Numbered from the stretch's first letter, positions 1 through 10,874 are shown. The stretch is DNA of 64,000 nt from Oceanospirillaceae bacterium (GCA_029938085.1 JAPYOS010000003.1:223241-287240), one strand, 5' to 3'. Numbers and translations: made by a program. The notes: generated from the sequence alone by a model not told the origin.

Positions 1-59
1 AAAGTTGCTTCGTCAAACAAGGCGGTAATTACAGGTGATGCCGGTGTAGCTTGTGTCAT
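1..59 (-). CDS. N-terminus of a gene leaving the window, possibly MBL-fold metallo-hydrolase
   Basis: Only the first 19 codons are present, reading M-T-Q-A-T-P-A-S-P-V-I-T-A-L-F-D-E-A-T on the minus strand. A strong ribosome binding site, GGAGG, lies 6 nt before the ATG, so this is very probably a real start. The Ala-Leu-Phe-Asp-Glu-Ala-Thr stretch resembles the beginning of MBL-fold hydrolases of the persulfide dioxygenase/Blh type, which often start with a short strand ending in FDPAT. That family call is inference from a few residues; the catalytic HxHxDH motif would be outside the window. Confidence 0.5.
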   Translation of the reverse strand, partial: MTQATPASPVITALFDEAT

Positions 60-126
60 GGTGCCTCCAAGAGGGCAAATTGATTAACTTGAAGCCATTG
101 TACGGCGGTTGATTAGCAAAAGCAAA

Positions 127-142
127 TATAGTTATAACTATA
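127..142. promoter_or_regulatory. 16-bp perfect palindrome, candidate operator
   Basis: The sequence TATAGTTATAACTATA is its own reverse complement. It lies 68 bp upstream of the start of the leftward gene at the window edge and downstream of the response-regulator gene. A further half-site, GGTTATAA, follows at about 151. The position suits a repressor site for the leftward gene, but no cognate regulator is visible. Confidence 0.35.
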
Positions 143-194
143 TATTAAATGGTTATAAAGCTGGGTTTGGATAGACGTTTTCTTCATTGCAGCG

Positions 195-887
195 CTAAAT
201 AGCCGCATACAGACGCTCGGGGCGACCCACGCTGCCGTAGTGAATTTGTACCTTTATTTTGTCGATTCCAACTAAGTATTCTAAGTAGCGTCTTGCAGTG
301 GTGCGGCTGGCACCAATGTCGTTGCCAATTTGTTCGGCGCTTAATGCTTGCGATTGCTGTGAAATGACATCAAGTACTTTGCTTAAAGTGAGTTCATCAA
401 TGCCTTTTGGCAGCCGTGTATTGAAAACGGTTGTGGCTTGAGCGAGGCGAGGCATAAGTTCATCTAGATCCGTTTGCCTTATCGCTGCCACCGTATTAAG
501 CCGTACGTGGTGTTGCTGGTAGTTGGTTAGGCTGACCTTCAGGCGCTCGAATACCAAAGGTTTTAAAATGTAATCAAATACACCACCGTGTAATGCTGAT
601 TTAAGCACTTCAACTTCTTTGGCCGCGGTGATTAATATTACGTCTGTATGACTGTTATCGAACCGTAACTGGTGCAGCAGTTGCATGCCGTTGCCGGATG
701 GAAAATATACGTCTAACAACAATAGGTCCGGTGTCAGTATAGACACCAGCTCTTGTGCATCTTCGATACTGTGGGCAATGCCCACCAGCTCAAAACCTTC
801 TAGTCGTTCTAAATAGGCCTGTTGGATCAGGGCATTTTGCGGATCATCTTCGGCAATGACTACACGGATGGCGTTATTGTTTATCAT
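195..887 (-). CDS. CitB/DcuR-type response regulator
   Basis: A 230-residue cytoplasmic response regulator. Residues ~7-125 form a receiver domain with the acidic pocket E13-D14-D15, the phosphoacceptor Asp59 in LLLLDVYFP and the conserved Lys in YILKPL. The C-terminal third carries a helix-turn-helix of the CitB/DcuR class (SAEQIGNDIGASRTTARRYL). Regulators of this class pair with PAS-containing sensors that detect C4-dicarboxylates or citrate. The gene overlaps the end of the sensor kinase gene by 4 bp, so the two are co-translated. The adjacent divergent tctCBA operon is the probable target; this is inferred from position, since no operator was identified. Confidence 0.93.
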   Translation of the reverse strand: MINNNAIRVVIAEDDPQNALIQQAYLERLEGFELVGIAHSIEDAQELVSILTPDLLLLDVYFPSGNGMQLLHQLRFDNSHTDVILITAAKEVEVLKSALHGGVFDYILKPLVFERLKVSLTNYQQHHVRLNTVAAIRQTDLDELMPRLAQATTVFNTRLPKGIDELTLSKVLDVISQQSQALSAEQIGNDIGASRTTARRYLEYLVGIDKIKVQIHYGSVGRPERLYAAI

Positions 888-2521
888 AATCGTGGGGCCT
901 GTTTCGGTAGGCTAATGGTAAAGCAGCTGCCACCTAAGGCGACAGGCTCCATAACCACATAACCACCAAAGCGGGTGGCCAATTTTTGTACTAAGTGTAA
1001 ACCTAGGCCGTGTTCGTCGCCGCTTTTGCTGCTATAACCTTTGGTAAAAATAAGCTCCCGTTGGCTTGAGTCTACCCCCGCGCCTTGATCTTCCACTTCA
1101 AACAAAATATCGGTGCCAAAATCGGTCATGGTTAGACTGATTTGGGTGCCGTGAGCAGTGTCCGCTAAGCAGGCTTCAAAGGCATTGTCTATAATGTTGC
1201 CAACCATACTTGCCAGCTGGTCGCTCGGCAGGTGTGCAGGAAGGTCGTTCATATGGCTGTTGGGGTCAATGCTAAAGTCGAGGCCAATCTCTTTCGCACG
1301 GTTATATTTACCAAGCAAACAGCCGGCCAAAATTGCATCTGACACGGTACTCATAAGTAACTTTATAAGCGCGCGATGGGCTTGGTTTTCTTGACCAATG
1401 AGGTTGAGGGCTTGGTCTGACGCACCGATTTGAATGAGGCCAGCAATCGTGTGTAACTTGTTGGTGTATTCGTGGGCTTGGCTACGTAAACTGTCGGCAT
1501 ATTGCTGCACACGGCTAAGTTGTTGGCTTACCAAGTCTAGCTCGTCTTTAGGCCGAAAACTGGCCACTAAACCGATAATAGCGCTTTCATTACGCAGGGG
1601 TAAACGGTTGACTATGTAGGGTTTTTGCTTAAACCACACCTCTTTATCAAACTCAGCGTTATGAGGCTGAGTATCTAACATGGGGCTTTCCGGCATTACC
1701 GTGCTAATATTTTGCCCTTGCCACTGTATATGGTCCTCCAACTCTAAAAACTGCACAGCGGCCTTGTTGATGGTAGTGATTTGGCCCTCGGCATTGACGG
1801 CGATAATGCCTTCTCTAACAGATTCTAAGGTGGCGATGCGCTCCTGATAAAGTTGGCCAATTTGTTCCGGCTCTAGGCCAAAAATGGCTTTCTTAAAATG
1901 GTTAGCAAACCATAATGCGGTTAACAGGCTAATGCAAAAAGCCGCCAATATTACCCATAGTAATGTGGCTCGGTAGCTGTCGATAACTGTTTCAATGCTG
2001 TCCAGCAGATAACCCACCGAAACCAAACCGACGATTTGTTCTCCTAAGGGATCAAAAATAGGGGCACGTGCGCGCATAGACCAGCCTAAACTGCCTTCTG
2101 CCTTGGATATTACTGCTCGGCCTTGACTTAAGGTAGGGCTGATTTCATCATTATCGTCATCCATCATGGATGCACCGAGCTTTGCCGTATTGGGGTGAGC
2201 TAAGCGTAGGCCTGCGGCATCGCCGATCACCACAAAACGCGCATGGGTTTGCTGTGCCAAGGTTAAGCTTAGGGGTTGTAGGTGGTTAGTATCGCTGCGT
2301 TTTACTGCATTAGCGACTTCAGGCATGGCGGCAATGGTTTTTGCAACATGCAGGGCGCGTACACCAATCTCGTCATTCAAAGATTGGTTGAGATACTGCA
2401 GAGCAAATAAACCCAACATACTGGTCTGCAATAAGGCCATTAAACCCAAAATGAGCATCATGCGGCTTTTTAATTTGAGCTTTCGAAACGGTAGTTTCAT
2501 GGTTTTTATTGTTATTTTCAT
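884..2521 (-). CDS. CitA/DcuS-type sensor histidine kinase
   Basis: A 545-residue inner-membrane sensor. A first transmembrane helix at ~22-44 and a second at ~187-207 flank a periplasmic sensor domain, followed by a PAS domain (~225-325, with VREGIIAVNAEGQITTIN). The dimerisation helix carries the probable phospho-His in AHEYTNKLHTIAGLIQ, the form seen in CitA/DcuS kinases. The ATPase domain shows the N box (NIIDNAFEA), G1 (EDQGAGVD) and G2 (GLGLHLV). The first Met may be replaced by the Met at residue 8. It should sense the tricarboxylate or similar acid carried by the divergent TctCBA system and phosphorylate the overlapping downstream regulator. Confidence 0.93.
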   Translation of the reverse strand: MKITIKTMKLPFRKLKLKSRMMLILGLMALLQTSMLGLFALQYLNQSLNDEIGVRALHVAKTIAAMPEVANAVKRSDTNHLQPLSLTLAQQTHARFVVIGDAAGLRLAHPNTAKLGASMMDDDNDEISPTLSQGRAVISKAEGSLGWSMRARAPIFDPLGEQIVGLVSVGYLLDSIETVIDSYRATLLWVILAAFCISLLTALWFANHFKKAIFGLEPEQIGQLYQERIATLESVREGIIAVNAEGQITTINKAAVQFLELEDHIQWQGQNISTVMPESPMLDTQPHNAEFDKEVWFKQKPYIVNRLPLRNESAIIGLVASFRPKDELDLVSQQLSRVQQYADSLRSQAHEYTNKLHTIAGLIQIGASDQALNLIGQENQAHRALIKLLMSTVSDAILAGCLLGKYNRAKEIGLDFSIDPNSHMNDLPAHLPSDQLASMVGNIIDNAFEACLADTAHGTQISLTMTDFGTDILFEVEDQGAGVDSSQRELIFTKGYSSKSGDEHGLGLHLVQKLATRFGGYVVMEPVALGGSCFTISLPKQAPRL

Positions 2522-2677
2522 GGTTTATATACTACTTAACAATACTCGATTTAGCCCGTGAACATTATGGTCAAAATACATTTAAAGTGTTTTAAAGCGT
2601 TTAGTTTCAAAAACTATCCTCGTTAGCTAGTGCGTTTTATGCTGTTTCAGTACAACAATAAAACTAACTGAGGAATA

Positions 2678-3661
2678 ATGATGTTAAATAAATTTAAAAC
2701 TAAACAACGCATGCTACTTACCGCTGTGCTCATGAGCGGCATGTTAGGTGCGGGTGCAGTAAACGCAGATGTAGACAGTATTCACTTTCTGATTCCTGGT
2801 GGCGCAGGCGGTGGTTGGGACGGTACAGCTCGTGGTACAGGCGAAGCGTTAACCAATGCAGGCCTGATCGATAGCGCCTCTTACCAAAACATGTCCGGCG
2901 GCGGCGGTGGCAAAGCCATTGCCCATCTTATTGAAACAGCAGACCAAGCCCATGGCACTCTGATGGTGAACTCCACACCTATAGTCATTCGCTCATTGTC
3001 TAAGGTGTTTCCACAATCCTTCCGTGATCTAACCCCTATTGCAGCAACCATAGGTGACTTTGGTGCGTTTGTAGTGAGATCTGATTCTAACTACCAGACT
3101 TTTGGTGATGTAGTTGCAGACTATAAGGCCAACCCTAAGTCAGTGATCATCGCTGGTGGTTCGGCTCGTGGCAGCATGGATCATCTGGTAGCGGCCATGG
3201 CCTTTAAGGCTGCTGGTGCTAACCCTAACAAAGTGAAATATTTAGCGTTTGACGGTGGTGGTAAAGCCATGGCGGGTTTGCTATCGGGTGAAGCGGGCCT
3301 TCTTTCAACCGGCTTTAGTGAAGCGTTAGCGCTGGCAGCGGCAGGTGAAGTGCGCATTCTAGTGATGACCGGTGATCAGCGTTCTGATGCTGCTCCTGAG
3401 GTACAAACCTTACAAGAGCAGGGTTATGACGCAAGCTTTGTTAATTGGCGTGGGTTCTTTGGCGCTCCAAGCCTAAGCGACGCAGAAGCTGATGAGTACG
3501 CTCAAACCTTAGCTGAAATGTATAAGACTGAAGCTTGGGAAAAAGTACGAGCTCGTAACGGCTGGACTGAAATTTTCAAGCCTCGTGCTGAGTTTGTCAC
3601 TTTCTTAGAGCAGCAAGAAGAAGTGGTGGGTAACTTAATGCGCGAGCTGGGTTTCCTATAA
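2678..3661 (+). CDS. tctC: Tripartite tricarboxylate transporter, periplasmic binding protein TctC
   Basis: A 327-residue periplasmic solute-binding protein of the TctC/Bug family. The signal peptide ends around NADVDS (about residue 31) after a hydrophobic stretch. The mature part has the typical family opening, IHFLIPGGAGGGWDGTARG, and the ligand-pocket region MSGGGGGKAIAHLI. It delivers a carboxylate, classically citrate or tricarballylate, to the TctAB permease. A clear Shine-Dalgarno (GAGGAAT) precedes the start. Two adjacent ATGs (2678, 2681) are possible starts. It is the first gene of tctCBA and is followed by a stem-loop that may limit transcription into tctBA. The exact substrate cannot be read from sequence. 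Confidence 0.95.
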   Translation: MMLNKFKTKQRMLLTAVLMSGMLGAGAVNADVDSIHFLIPGGAGGGWDGTARGTGEALTNAGLIDSASYQNMSGGGGGKAIAHLIETADQAHGTLMVNSTPIVIRSLSKVFPQSFRDLTPIAATIGDFGAFVVRSDSNYQTFGDVVADYKANPKSVIIAGGSARGSMDHLVAAMAFKAAGANPNKVKYLAFDGGGKAMAGLLSGEAGLLSTGFSEALALAAAGEVRILVMTGDQRSDAAPEVQTLQEQGYDASFVNWRGFFGAPSLSDAEADEYAQTLAEMYKTEAWEKVRARNGWTEIFKPRAEFVTFLEQQEEVVGNLMRELGFL

Positions 3662-3678
3662 ACATCTAAGCGTGTACT

Positions 3679-3733
3679 AACGTCTTGTGTTGGAATTGTC
3701 CTACAGACAGCTCACATACAAGACGTTTTTTTT
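3679..3733 (+). terminator. Stem-loop with U-run between tctC and tctB
   Basis: AACGTCTTGT at 3679-3688 pairs with ACAAGACGTT at 3718-3727, directly followed by a T-run ending at 3733. This has the form of a rho-independent terminator with a long loop of about 29 nt. Because tctB and tctA lie just downstream on the same strand, it probably acts as a partial terminator or 3'-end stabiliser giving more tctC than tctBA message. Confidence 0.7.
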
Positions 3734-3751
3734 GCAAGAGCGGAGCAGCTA

Positions 3752-4216
3752 ATGATTAGCCTCACTAAAGACCGTTTTGGCGGTGTTCTATTTTTACTTT
3801 TATCCTTGAGCTACGGCTATTACGCAGCCGATATACCCTTGCTCCCAGGTGATAAATTTGAACCATTCCACGCACAAACCTTACCCTACTGGTTGGCTGG
3901 ATTAGGATCTTTTCTAGCATTATTGTTGATTGTATCGAAAGCAACGCCAAGCACACAAGAAACACCTTTGTCCCGTGCCAATGTAAGCCTCATGTTAGGT
4001 TTATTGGCTTTGACGTTGTTGTTTTCCCTGAGTCTGCCTTGGCTTGGGTTTCCGGCGACAACGAGTCTGTTTTTAATAGCCAGTTATTGGCTGTTGGGTG
4101 AACGCAGATTGAAAATGTTAGTGCTAGCGTCGGTGCCTTTTGCGCTGATTTTTTGGTTGTTATTAACCGAAGTGCTGGAGGTGTATATTGCACCCGCACG
4201 AATTTTATATTGGTAG
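3752..4216 (+). CDS. tctB: Tripartite tricarboxylate transporter, small membrane subunit TctB
   Basis: A 154-residue integral membrane protein with about four hydrophobic helices (residues ~8-28, ~44-64, ~76-100, ~118-142), the usual size and topology of TctB/DUF1468. It sits between tctC and tctA, with only 9 bp to tctA. Small TctB subunits are poorly conserved, so context carries much of the call. It forms the permease with TctA. Confidence 0.9.
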   Translation: MISLTKDRFGGVLFLLLSLSYGYYAADIPLLPGDKFEPFHAQTLPYWLAGLGSFLALLLIVSKATPSTQETPLSRANVSLMLGLLALTLLFSLSLPWLGFPATTSLFLIASYWLLGERRLKMLVLASVPFALIFWLLLTEVLEVYIAPARILYW

Positions 4217-4225
4217 GAGGCTGAC

Positions 4226-5749
4226 ATGTTAGATGGCATGTTTTCAGGATTAGCTACGGCATTAATGCCGTTTAACTTATTGATGGTAGTCGCGGGTTGT
4301 TTTGCGGGTACCTTTATTGGCATGTTACCGGGTCTTGGGCCTATTTCTGCCGTCGCATTGATGATTCCTATTACTTATACCTTGGATCCATCATCCGGCA
4401 TTATCCTTATGGCCGGGGTTTATTATGGTGCCGTTTTTGGCGGCTCAACGTCATCCATTCTCATTAATGCGCCGGGTTGTGCTAGTACGTTGGTAACCAC
4501 TTTTGATGGTTACCCCTTGGCACAAAAAAATCAGGCCGGTAAGGCTTTGGCTTTAGCCGCCTATGCTTCTTTTACCGGTGGCACTATAGGCGCCATTATT
4601 CTCATATTTACAGCGCCGGCGCTGGCTAGTGTTTCCTTGAGCTTTCAGTCGGCTGACTATTTTGCCCTAATGTTACTTGGGCTTACATCGGTGGCGGCGT
4701 TCTCTGGCAAAGGACAAGTCATTAAAGCCATGATGATGACCGTATTTGGTCTCATGATCGCAACCGTCGGTAACGACGTCATTACCGGTGCACCGCGCTA
4801 TACCTTTGGCGCACTTGATCTTGTGGATGGTGTGAGCTTCTTGCTGTTAGCCATGGCCACCTTTGCTTTAGCCGAAGTGATGATGACCATCATGCGTGGC
4901 CAAATGCACGGCTCAGAGCAGGCCATGCAACCCGTCGCTTTAAGTAGCATGAAGCTGTCTCGTGACGAGGTGAAAGAAGTGGCTCCCACCATAGCCCGCT
5001 CATCAGTGTTTGGCTTTGTTGTTGGAGTGTTGCCCGGAGCAGGGGCAACCATTGCCTCCTTTTTAGCCTATGGTTTGGAGCGAAATATAGCGCCACCAAG
5101 GCTGCGTAAAATGTTTGGCAAAGGCGCGTTGCGTGGTTTGGCGGCACCAGAATCGGCCAACAATGCGGCCTCTACTGGGTCTTTTGTGCCGCTACTCACA
5201 TTAGGCATACCGGGATCCGGTACCACGGCCATCATGTTAGGTGCGTTGATTGCTTATGGTATTCAGCCAGGCCCTCGGTTGTACTTAGATCATCCTGACG
5301 TATTTTGGTCGGTGATTATCTCTATGTACTTTGGTAATTTGGTGTTACTGGTATTGAACTTACCACTAATTCCTTATATTTCTCGTTTGCTCGCAATACC
5401 GCCGCAAATATTGAATCCGCTGATCATTTTCTTCTCTATTATTGGTGTGTATTTGGTGAGTTTTAACACCTTTGATATTCAGATGATGGTGTTTATCACG
5501 CTCTTGGCCGTTGGCTTAAAGTTACTTAATTTTCCCATGGCACCCATGTTGTTAGGCTTTATTTTGGGTGGAATGTTGGAAAAGAACTTAAGCCGAGCAT
5601 TAGTGGTTAGTGACGGTAGTTTTGACTTTCTCTGGCAGCGGCCATTAACCTTTAGCATTGTCTGTATTACTGTGGTGATCTTGGTTTTGCCGTGGTTATT
5701 TGGGCTTGTCAAAAGCCGTCTTAAGGCAACATTGCCGGCCGCCGATTAA
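4226..5749 (+). CDS. tctA: Tripartite tricarboxylate transporter, large permease subunit TctA
   Basis: A 507-residue polytopic membrane protein. It contains the TctA signatures GTFIGMLPGLGPISAVALM near residue 30 and GVLPGAGATIASFLAYGLE near residue 270, the paired P-G-x-G motifs of the two inverted halves, plus APESANNAASTGSFVPLLTLG. Length agrees with the family (~500). It is the channel subunit for proton- or sodium-driven carboxylate uptake, working with TctC and TctB. The ribosome binding site GGAGG precedes the ATG. Confidence 0.95.
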   Translation: MLDGMFSGLATALMPFNLLMVVAGCFAGTFIGMLPGLGPISAVALMIPITYTLDPSSGIILMAGVYYGAVFGGSTSSILINAPGCASTLVTTFDGYPLAQKNQAGKALALAAYASFTGGTIGAIILIFTAPALASVSLSFQSADYFALMLLGLTSVAAFSGKGQVIKAMMMTVFGLMIATVGNDVITGAPRYTFGALDLVDGVSFLLLAMATFALAEVMMTIMRGQMHGSEQAMQPVALSSMKLSRDEVKEVAPTIARSSVFGFVVGVLPGAGATIASFLAYGLERNIAPPRLRKMFGKGALRGLAAPESANNAASTGSFVPLLTLGIPGSGTTAIMLGALIAYGIQPGPRLYLDHPDVFWSVIISMYFGNLVLLVLNLPLIPYISRLLAIPPQILNPLIIFFSIIGVYLVSFNTFDIQMMVFITLLAVGLKLLNFPMAPMLLGFILGGMLEKNLSRALVVSDGSFDFLWQRPLTFSIVCITVVILVLPWLFGLVKSRLKATLPAAD

Positions 5750-5907
5750 ATCTAGGGTTAGTGTTTCATAGGTGAGTTAAAGTTTAGGGCTTGATTTATT
5801 TAACATGTTAATTATAATTACTTCATCTAATTCGTAGCAAAACCTTAATTTTGCACCGAGACCACCTATAATGGCGGTCTATTATTGACGTCTAAACTGG
5901 AACCCTT

Positions 5908-6840
5908 ATGACAACAGAAGCCTTTAACGCACGTGAATTTCGTGATGCACTTTCATCCTTTGCCACCGGAGTTACGGTGGTGACCTGTCTGGGTGCCAGT
6001 GGGGAGCCTGTAGGTGCGACGGCCAGTAGCTTTAATTCTGTGTCTATGGATCCGCCTTTAATCTTGTGGAGTATCACTAAGACCGCCTATAGCGCGGATG
6101 CCTTCATCAACGCAAAACATTTTGTGGTGAATGTATTGGGTGCCGAGCAAACGGATATGTCTAACAAGTTTGCCCGTAGCGGTACTGATAAGTTTGCCGA
6201 TGTGGCTGTAGAGGAAGGCATTGGTGGTGTTCCTATACTGCCGGGCACCATCACTTGTTTTGAGTGTGAAGCGTGGGCCACTTATGATGGCGGCGATCAC
6301 GAAATTATTGTCGGTCAAGTTAAGGCTATGCGTAGCACGGCTGGTTCTGGTTTGGTTTTTTACCGTGGCGCCTATGCCACCGCCGAAGCTATTCCAACTT
6401 TGGCCCCAGTAGAGACCAATGACGTTAGTCACTTTATAGATAACTACTTGTTGTATTATCTAACACGGGCTACCCACCAAATGGGAGACGAGTTTCATCA
6501 GTTGGTGGCGGACGATGGTTTAACCACCAAAGAGTGGCGCATATTGGCCTGTTTGTACAATCAAAATAGCATGACTTTGGCAGAACTGGCTAAGCGTACT
6601 ATGGTGGATCAAACTACGCTGTTGGAGTTGGCCTTAGATCTACAGAAGCATGATATGGCGCGTGTGCAACAGTTAGATTCGGGCACTAGGGTGACGGGCA
6701 CAGCGACAGGCCAGCAGCGTGTTGTACACCTGATTGCCGATGGCCAAAAGGCCGAGCAAAGCGCGTTGGATGGGCTAGATGCGGATGCAGCAGAAACCCT
6801 AAAGCTTATGCTGCAGCGCATTATTGACAACACCGACTAG
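5908..6840 (+). CDS. Flavin reductase with C-terminal MarR-like domain (HPAH C1-type reductase)
   Basis: A 310-residue two-domain protein. Residues ~1-165 are a flavin reductase-like FMN-binding split barrel (FATGVTVVTC, GATASSFNSVSMDPPLILWS, the GxxC-like ITCFECEA region). Residues ~175-305 form a MarR-like winged helix (LTTKEWRILACLY, TLAELAKRTMVDQTTLLELALDLQ). The same arrangement is known in the C1 reductase of Acinetobacter baumannii p-hydroxyphenylacetate hydroxylase, where the MarR-like part is an effector-binding autoinhibitory domain rather than a DNA repressor. The reaction would be NADH-dependent reduction of FMN for a partner oxygenase. No oxygenase gene is adjacent; the nearest HpaB-type gene is about 19 kb away and has its own reductase. 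Confidence 0.85.
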   Translation: MTTEAFNAREFRDALSSFATGVTVVTCLGASGEPVGATASSFNSVSMDPPLILWSITKTAYSADAFINAKHFVVNVLGAEQTDMSNKFARSGTDKFADVAVEEGIGGVPILPGTITCFECEAWATYDGGDHEIIVGQVKAMRSTAGSGLVFYRGAYATAEAIPTLAPVETNDVSHFIDNYLLYYLTRATHQMGDEFHQLVADDGLTTKEWRILACLYNQNSMTLAELAKRTMVDQTTLLELALDLQKHDMARVQQLDSGTRVTGTATGQQRVVHLIADGQKAEQSALDGLDADAAETLKLMLQRIIDNTD

Positions 6841-6854
6841 TGGCCAGTGGAAGC

Positions 6855-7703
6855 TTAAAGCGGGGCTTTAAATTGTGTGTGTGTGGTTTCTAAAGCCTTA
6901 TACACAGGCTCCCGCTTTTGGCCTTTGCTCATCATGGCTTCCATCATGTCCACTTCGGGCTGCAACATGCCCGCTTGCCAGGTAGCCTGATATTTCAGCG
7001 CATCATCAGTGCTGTGGTTCAGACCATAATTAATTATTTCCTTACAGCCGTACACCGCTAAGGGTGAGTGGGTAGCCATGGTTTGAGCTAATACCATCAC
7101 TTCGCTCATCATCGTGTCTACATCACTAAATACCTGATTTACCAAGCCACTCGACAGTGCTTCTTGGCTATACAACCGTCTGCCGGTATAGGCCAACTCT
7201 TTGGCAAGGCCGGGTGCGATGAGTTTGGGCAAACGTTGTAAGGTGCCTAAGTCGGCAGCCATGCCGAGACGGATTTCCTCAATGCTAGTAAACGCTCCCT
7301 CAGTCATATAACGGCAATCGCAGGCACAAGCCAAATCCAGTGCACCACCGATGGCACCACCTTGAATCGCTGCTAAAACGGGCATGCGTAGATTTTCTAC
7401 ACTGCTAATAATGGCCTGTAGGTGTAATACAATTTGACGCATGTGTTCATTACGCCGGGCTGGATCTTTAGGACGTTTGATGGCCCCACTGGTAAATACG
7501 GCTAAATCCATACCGGCACAAAAGTGCTTTCCTTCACCGCTAATGACTAATACGCGGGCTTCTGGATCGTCGTCTAGGGCCGCTATGGCTTGAGGGAATT
7601 GCTGCCAAAACTCAAGGCTCATGGAATTGTATTTTAGCGGCCTATTAAACCGTAAATGGGCAACGTTGTTTTCAACGGTTAAATCAAAAGTGGTGTATTG
7701 CAT
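6855..7703 (-). CDS. Delta3,5-delta2,4-dienoyl-CoA isomerase-like crotonase
   Basis: A 282-residue crotonase-fold enzyme. The oxyanion-hole elements are GKHFCAGMDL (~59-67) and GGAIGGALDLACACD (~115-129). Residues E143 and D151, eight apart in IEEIRLGMAADLGTLQRLPK, match the catalytic Glu/Asp spacing and the AAD-GTLQRLPK signature of ECH1-type dienoyl-CoA isomerases, rather than the two Glu of ordinary enoyl-CoA hydratases. These enzymes move double bonds during beta-oxidation of unsaturated acids with odd-numbered double bonds. The gene lies downstream of fadH on the same strand, separated by 97 bp holding two palindromic repeats, and the 2,4-dienoyl-CoA product is the FadH substrate. That context supports the isomerase call. 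Confidence 0.82.
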   Translation of the reverse strand: MQYTTFDLTVENNVAHLRFNRPLKYNSMSLEFWQQFPQAIAALDDDPEARVLVISGEGKHFCAGMDLAVFTSGAIKRPKDPARRNEHMRQIVLHLQAIISSVENLRMPVLAAIQGGAIGGALDLACACDCRYMTEGAFTSIEEIRLGMAADLGTLQRLPKLIAPGLAKELAYTGRRLYSQEALSSGLVNQVFSDVDTMMSEVMVLAQTMATHSPLAVYGCKEIINYGLNHSTDDALKYQATWQAGMLQPEVDMMEAMMSKGQKREPVYKALETTHTQFKAPL

Positions 7704-7728
7704 AATAATTCTCTGGCGTGATTATTAA

Positions 7729-7800
7729 GATCCTGACCTTCGTCGGGATGACGGTTTAGGGGTCAGTCTGCCTTAATGTCATTCCGGCGTAGGCCGGAAT
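7729..7800. repeat. REP-like palindromes (two types)
   Basis: Two imperfect palindromes lie between the crotonase and fadH genes. GATCCTGACC-TTCGTCGGGATGAC at 7729-7752 and ATTCCGGCGTAGGCCGGAAT at 7781-7800. The same two types recur at 30544-30596 and 55866-55917, in the same side-by-side arrangement. The second one ends directly at the fadH stop codon and could protect the 3' end of an upstream transcript or terminate it partially. Confidence 0.75.
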
Positions 7801-9864
<2,064 letters not shown>

Positions 9865-9898
9865 TCAGATTAGGTGTTGTGGCCAAGAGGGTCAAATT

Positions 9899-9925
9899 AT
9901 TATACCTTCATGACCACTAGGTCAA
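9899..9925 (-). promoter_or_regulatory. Putative sigma70 promoter of fadH
   Basis: On the minus strand TTGACC (9920-9925) is followed after 15 bp by TATAAT (9899-9904). The spacer is short for sigma70, but the -10 is perfect and no other candidate was seen in the 100-bp gap. Confidence 0.4.
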
Positions 9926-9934
9926 TGTAATGGG

Positions 9935-10786
9935 CTACTGGAGCAGGTCCATCATGTTAGCGGGCATAGGTGTCTCGAAGGTAAGGCGTTTGCCAGTTTC
10001 TGGCCGTGTAATGCTTAGACTCACGGCGTGTAACCCCGTACGTGGGCCGTAGGTGCCATAGTTGCCGTCTCCAACGATAGGGTGTCCTAACCAGGCCATA
10101 TGAGCCAAGATTTGGTGGTGCCTGCCTGTTTCTAAGCGAACCTCCACTAGGGAGCGACCGTTAGCCGTGCGCAATGTTTTAAAATGAGTCACGGCTTTTT
10201 TGGCGTCTTCATGTGGGCCAACAATCACTTGTTGATTCTCATGGTCCGTGCGCAACGGCTGGTCTATACGCCCTTGGCTTGGGTTAGGGCTACCTTCAAC
10301 TATGGCTAGATAGGTTTTCTCGGCTTGCCCCCAGTCTTCGTTAATGGCTTCGCGCATTTTGCGAGAAGTAACAAATACTAAGACCCCCGATGTTTCTCGG
10401 TCCAGCCGGTACACAGTCCATAGATTAACAGGCTGTTTGGGGCGGGATAACTGCTGGCGAAGAATCGCAAGGGCATGTTGTTTTTTTTCATCATCTGACG
10501 CAACAGACAATAACCCAGTTGGTTTATTGATCACCACAATGTCAGGGTCTGAATATAAAATTTCTAAGCGTGTCGACTCACGAACCATAGGTTTGCCAGA
10601 GGCCCTAACTTCTATGTTATCGCCCACTGCAAGTGCGTGATCGTGCTGCATAATAGGCACATCATTAACCGTAACGCAGCCTGTTTTTAAGCGTTTTTTT
10701 ACGTTGTTGCGAGTCCAACCTTTAAGTTGGGTATTAAGGAAGGGGAGCAGGCTTTCTGGGTGCTGCACGCGAAATCTATCAGACAT
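9935..10786 (-). CDS. RluA-family 23S rRNA/tRNA pseudouridine synthase
   Basis: A 283-residue protein with an N-terminal S4 RNA-binding domain (~residues 14-75, LKGWTRNNVKKRLKTGCVTVND) and an RluA-type catalytic domain. The catalytic Asp lies in VYRLDRETSGVLVF, and the family motifs INKPTGLLSV and GRHHQILAHMAWLGHPIVGD follow. It isomerises uridine to pseudouridine in structured RNA; the target position cannot be assigned (RluA, RluC and RluD share these motifs). It appears to be a single-gene unit. Confidence 0.9.
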   Translation of the reverse strand: MSDRFRVQHPESLLPFLNTQLKGWTRNNVKKRLKTGCVTVNDVPIMQHDHALAVGDNIEVRASGKPMVRESTRLEILYSDPDIVVINKPTGLLSVASDDEKKQHALAILRQQLSRPKQPVNLWTVYRLDRETSGVLVFVTSRKMREAINEDWGQAEKTYLAIVEGSPNPSQGRIDQPLRTDHENQQVIVGPHEDAKKAVTHFKTLRTANGRSLVEVRLETGRHHQILAHMAWLGHPIVGDGNYGTYGPRTGLHAVSLSITRPETGKRLTFETPMPANMMDLLQ

Positions 10787-10874
10787 TGTGAATTATTCCC
10801 TAGCTGGTGTTCTAATAATGTTCTGTAGGCGTATTATCGCTTAACGTGTTGTGCAGTAGCAATGGACATCATGG

